NCBI GenBank assembly: GCA_029938185.1
Contig: JAOZVK010000250.1
Coordinates: 1 to 8,175 of the forward strand
Direction: 5' to 3'
DNA length: 8,175 nt
Source of the DNA: Bacteroidales bacterium
GTDB lineage: Bacteria; Bacteroidota; Bacteroidia; Bacteroidales; JAOZVK01
Positions 5,887-8,175 of the stretch are shown here, piece by piece. Under the pieces are notes generated by a model that saw only the letters and a program-made list of their open reading frames with translations, did no database searches and was not told where the DNA came from. The position numbers were made by a program, and so were the translations under genes. Position 1 is the first letter of the stretch. Every line of letters starts with the position of its first letter.

Positions 5887-6657
5887 ATGGAAAACTTAAA
5901 AATAGCAGATAAGATATTTAAATCAAGATTGTTTACGGGTACAGGTAAGTTTAATTCTAATGATATTATGGAAAAATCCTTACTAATTTCTGGTTCCGAG
6001 TTAGTAACTGTCGCATTGCGTAGAGTAGATATTAACAATAATAATGATGATATCTTAAAACATCTTAAACATGAACAGTTTAGTTTGTTACCTAATACAT
6101 CGGGAGTAAGGAATGCAAAAGAAGCTGTTTTTGCAGCTCAACTTGCAAGACAAGCATTAGAAACTAATTGGTTGAAATTAGAAATTCATCCCGACCCAAA
6201 ATACTTATTACCCGACTCGGAAGAGACACTAAAAGCTGCCAAAGAATTAGTAAAATTAGGTTTTATAGTTTTGCCTTACATACAAGCCGACCCTGTTTTG
6301 TGTAAAAAACTCGAAGATGTTGGCACAGCAGCAGTAATGCCTTTGGGTTCGCCAATTGGAAGTAATAAAGGCTTACAAATGAAAGCTTTTTTAAAAATTA
6401 TTATTGAGCAAAGTAATGTTCCTGTTGTGGTAGACGCTGGAATAGGTGCACCTTCTCATGCTGCCGAAGCTATGGAAATGGGAGCTGATGCTGTTTTGGT
6501 AAATACTGCAATTGCAGTATCAGACAATCCTGTAAAAATGGGAGAAGCTTTTAAACTTGCAGTTATTGCAGGAAGAATGGCATATGAAGCAAAATTAGCT
6601 AAACAAAATGATAATGCACAGGCAAGTAGTCCTCTAACGGCTTTTTTAGACTTATAG
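5887..6657 (+). CDS. thiG: Thiazole synthase (ThiG)
   Basis: Builds the thiazole phosphate ring of thiamine from deoxyxylulose phosphate, dehydroglycine and sulfur delivered by ThiS thiocarboxylate; cytoplasmic TIM barrel. It is 256 residues, the normal length. FTGTGKF is at 16-22, LLPNTSG at 67-73, NWLKLEIHPD at 94-103 with the Schiff-base lysine Lys97, MPLGSPIGSNKGL at 151-163, DAGIGAPSHAAEAM at 183-196 and GADAVLVNTAIA at 199-210, the phosphate-binding end of the barrel. The closing PLTAFLDL is intact. The start lies 14 bases after thiE, so the two are surely co-transcribed. ThiS, its sulfur-carrier partner, is not encoded in this window. Confidence 0.97.
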   Translation: MENLKIADKIFKSRLFTGTGKFNSNDIMEKSLLISGSELVTVALRRVDINNNNDDILKHLKHEQFSLLPNTSGVRNAKEAVFAAQLARQALETNWLKLEIHPDPKYLLPDSEETLKAAKELVKLGFIVLPYIQADPVLCKKLEDVGTAAVMPLGSPIGSNKGLQMKAFLKIIIEQSNVPVVVDAGIGAPSHAAEAMEMGADAVLVNTAIAVSDNPVKMGEAFKLAVIAGRMAYEAKLAKQNDNAQASSPLTAFLDL

Positions 6658-6673
6658 GGTGTCTTTTTCCTTA

Positions 6674-6778
6674 TGAGGTCTTCGACCTATTTATAGTTGC
6701 TTACGCATTAATATAAAAGCAACTTAATCAGAGAATTATGAATAAGTAAATATCGAAAAACTTTTGTAACAGTACTTA
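6674..6778 (+). repeat. Hairpin repeat element, copy 3 (between thiG and thiH)
   Basis: The AGGTC-TTC-GACCT hairpin is at 6676-6688, followed by ATTTATAGTTGCTTACGCAT, a middle, and AAAAACTTTTGTA then CAGTACTTA to 6778. It aligns gap-free with copy 2 at about 87 of 103 positions by hand. It begins 16 bases after the thiG stop and ends 48 bases before thiH, so it fills most of the 169-base gap inside the operon. It may act as RNA structure that adjusts thiH expression, or simply be a tolerated insertion. Confidence 0.8.
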
Positions 6779-6826
6779 CTTACATATTCTATTAATATTC
6801 TAACAATATGCAAATTAAAAAAAGTT

Positions 6827-7933
6827 ATGTTTTCAAGAATAATAGATAAATACAACTGGGACGAAATAAAAAACAAAATATATAACAAAACAAACAAAGA
6901 TGTTGAGCATGCATTGAAAACAAGAAGTCGTAATCTTGATGATTTTATGGCACTTATTTCGCCTGCTGCAATCAATTATCTTGAGCAAATGGCTGTTTTG
7001 AGTAATAAGCTTACGTTAAAACGTTTTGGTAAAACAATTCAGATGTATTTGCCTTTGTATCTATCAAATGAATGTAGCAATCATTGTGTTTATTGTGGTT
7101 TTAGTCACAATAATTCTATTGATAGAGTTGTTTTGAATAACAAACAAATATTGAAAGAAACTAATATTATAAAATCATATGGCTATGAACATATTTTACT
7201 TGTTTCGGGTGAATCGAACCGGAAAGTAGGCATTGATTATTTTAAAAATGTTATAGAACTAATAAAAAATGATTTTTCGCTAATATCAATGGAAGTTCAG
7301 CCACTTGAAGAAAATGAATACAAAGACTTGATTGATTTGGGACTAAATACTGTTTATATTTATCAGGAAACATATAATAGAACAAATTATAAAAAATACC
7401 ATCTAAAAGGCAAAAAATCTAATTTTGATTATAGACTCGAAACACCTGACAGATTAGGACGTGCCGGAATTCATAAAATTGGCTTAGGTGTGTTGATTGG
7501 GCTTGAGGATTGGAGAACTGATACTTTTTTTACTGCATTACATCTAAAGTATTTAGAAAAAAAGTATTGGAAAAGCAAATATTCAATATCCTTTCCTCGT
7601 CTGCGTCCACATCAAGGTAATTTTGAACCTAACTCAATAATGACTGATAAAGAGCTTGTTCAGTTAATATGTGCTTACAGGATTTTTAATGAAGAGTTGG
7701 ACTTATCTATGTCGGTAAGAGAAAGTAAAATATTTAGAGATAATATAGTAAAATTAGGTATAACATCAATAAGTGCTGGCTCAAAAACCGAACCTGGAGG
7801 ATATTCTTCGGATATCAATGCACTTGAACAATTTGAAGTACACGATAATAGAACTCCTTCACAAATAGTAGAAATGATAAAGTTACAAGGCTATGAAGCT
7901 GTTTGGAAAGACTGGAACAACTATATGCAATAA
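6827..7933 (+). CDS. thiH: 2-iminoacetate synthase (ThiH), radical SAM tyrosine lyase
   Basis: Cleaves tyrosine to dehydroglycine (2-iminoacetate) and p-cresol, supplying the C-N unit to ThiG; oxygen-sensitive, so it suits an anaerobic or microaerobic host. The 368 residues are normal for ThiH. The radical SAM cluster motif CSNHCVYC has Cys83, Cys87 and Cys90. The SAM-contact block VSGE is at 126-129, QETYN at 180-184, RAGIHKIGLGVLIGLEDW at 212-229 and SFPRLRP at 255-261, followed by the C-terminal region with SAGSKTEPGGY and the closing VWKDW typical of the family. The start ATG follows AAAAAAAG; a nearer-upstream ATG at 6808 is out of frame. The stop codon TAA is shared with the first bases of repeat copy 4. 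It is separated from thiG by repeat copy 3. Confidence 0.96.
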   Translation: MFSRIIDKYNWDEIKNKIYNKTNKDVEHALKTRSRNLDDFMALISPAAINYLEQMAVLSNKLTLKRFGKTIQMYLPLYLSNECSNHCVYCGFSHNNSIDRVVLNNKQILKETNIIKSYGYEHILLVSGESNRKVGIDYFKNVIELIKNDFSLISMEVQPLEENEYKDLIDLGLNTVYIYQETYNRTNYKKYHLKGKKSNFDYRLETPDRLGRAGIHKIGLGVLIGLEDWRTDTFFTALHLKYLEKKYWKSKYSISFPRLRPHQGNFEPNSIMTDKELVQLICAYRIFNEELDLSMSVRESKIFRDNIVKLGITSISAGSKTEPGGYSSDINALEQFEVHDNRTPSQIVEMIKLQGYEAVWKDWNNYMQ

Positions 7934-8021
7934 GGTCTTCGACCTTTTTAATGTGGCTTACGCATTTTTGTATATTGTTATTTTAACTAAGTACTGTTAC
8001 AAAACTTTTGTAAAACTACTT
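7931..8021 (+). repeat. Hairpin repeat element, copy 4 (overlaps thiH stop)
   Basis: TAAGGTCTTCGACCT begins exactly on the thiH stop codon, with the hairpin at 7933-7945, then the GGCTTACGCA block to 7964. The 3' part is a long stem: AAGTACTGTTACAAAA (7989-8004) against TTTTGTAAAACTACTT (8006-8021), 14 of 16 positions pairing. The middle is shorter than in copies 2 and 3, giving about 91 bases. Confidence 0.7.
7933..7949 (+). terminator. Possible weak terminator after thiH
   Basis: The AGGTC-TTC-GACCT hairpin of repeat copy 4 is followed by T at 7945-7949, giving a minimal intrinsic-terminator shape at the thi operon end. The 5-bp stem is short. The larger stem at 7989-8021 has no clean T-run after it. 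Confidence 0.3.
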
Positions 8022-8120
8022 ATTTCTACTTTACGAACTTAAAACTATTTGATAATTAAACTATTAAATCATTTTTATTAGTATTTCAAATATTTAGTAT
8101 AATGTATTTAATTGTTTTTG

Positions 8121-8175
8121 CTTTCAGGGCGTTCTTGCTTATGAATGCATTTATACATAGGGCGTTGCCCCATGT
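8121..8175. repeat. REP-like element cut by the window end
   Basis: CTTTCAGGGCG (8121-8131) is followed by a short palindrome AATGCATT (8144-8151) and the hairpin ACATAGGGC-GTT-GCCCCATGT (8155-8175, one mismatched pair). From general knowledge, similar CTTTCAGGGCG and ATAGGGCGTTGCCCTAT strings are frequent intergenic repeats in Bacteroidetes genomes. It differs from the AGGTC family. Bases 8022-8120 hold nothing else recognisable. Confidence 0.55.

Noticed and set aside
5668..6038. Two minus-strand ORFs over thiE and thiG
   Set aside because: Both are antisense shadows of well-conserved enzymes.
6741..6770. Promoter for thiH inside repeat copy 3 (AACTTTTG)
   Set aside because: It is one base off TAnnTTTG and has no TTG at the correct distance upstream, so an element-borne promoter is not claimed.
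6736..6975. Minus-strand ORF over the thiG-thiH gap
   Set aside because: It runs antisense to the thiH start and repeat copy 3; hydrophobic content is the usual result of reading AT-rich DNA backwards.
662..8021. CRISPR array made of the repeated hairpins
   Set aside because: Copies are kilobases apart, in both orientations, imperfect and without regular spacers.

Overview
This is an AT-rich window that looks chromosomal and from a Bacteroidota (Bacteroidetes) bacterium, probably Bacteroidales-like. The evidence is a type III (GlnN) glutamine synthetase typical of that phylum, gene starts preceded by A-rich stretches instead of Shine-Dalgarno sites, three upstream sites matching the Bacteroidetes promoter form (TTG or TTTG, 19-20 bases, TAnnTTTG), and many small intergenic hairpin repeats of the kind common in these genomes. 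The species cannot be fixed from the sequence.

Layout. Bases 1-457 are non-coding. Bases 458-831 hold a broken SanA/YdcF-like (DUF218) gene carrying a small repeat. Bases 913-1199 are a cluster of hairpin repeats. A complete glnN lies on the minus strand (1372-3561) with its own promoter. About 700 bases of almost pure A/T follow. Then comes a small unit of unknown function: a promoter, a 62-codon ORF (4360-4548), a second small ORF lacking a usable in-frame start (about 4585-4784), and a strong terminator (4812-4847). An inverted-repeat element (4842-5031) separates it from a plus-strand thiamine thiazole/coupling operon, thiE-thiG-thiH (5231-7933).

The thi genes form one pathway segment. 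ThiH makes dehydroglycine (2-iminoacetate) from tyrosine, ThiG uses it to build the thiazole phosphate, and ThiE joins thiazole phosphate to the pyrimidine to make thiamine phosphate. thiC, thiS, thiF and thiD are not here. No TPP riboswitch was recognised ahead of thiE; two inverted repeats lie there instead.

The most unusual feature is a family of roughly 90-110-base dispersed elements, with at least four copies (662-770, 1034-1138, 6674-6778, 7931-8021). Each has a 5-bp mini-hairpin (AGGTC-TTC-GACCT), then a conserved TTGCTTACGCA-like block, a variable middle, and a 3' part around ACTTTTGTA. One copy sits in the sanA-like pseudogene, one between thiG and thiH, and one overlaps the thiH stop codon. 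The ends of the 4842-5031 element look like diverged relatives with compensated base pairs in the hairpin.
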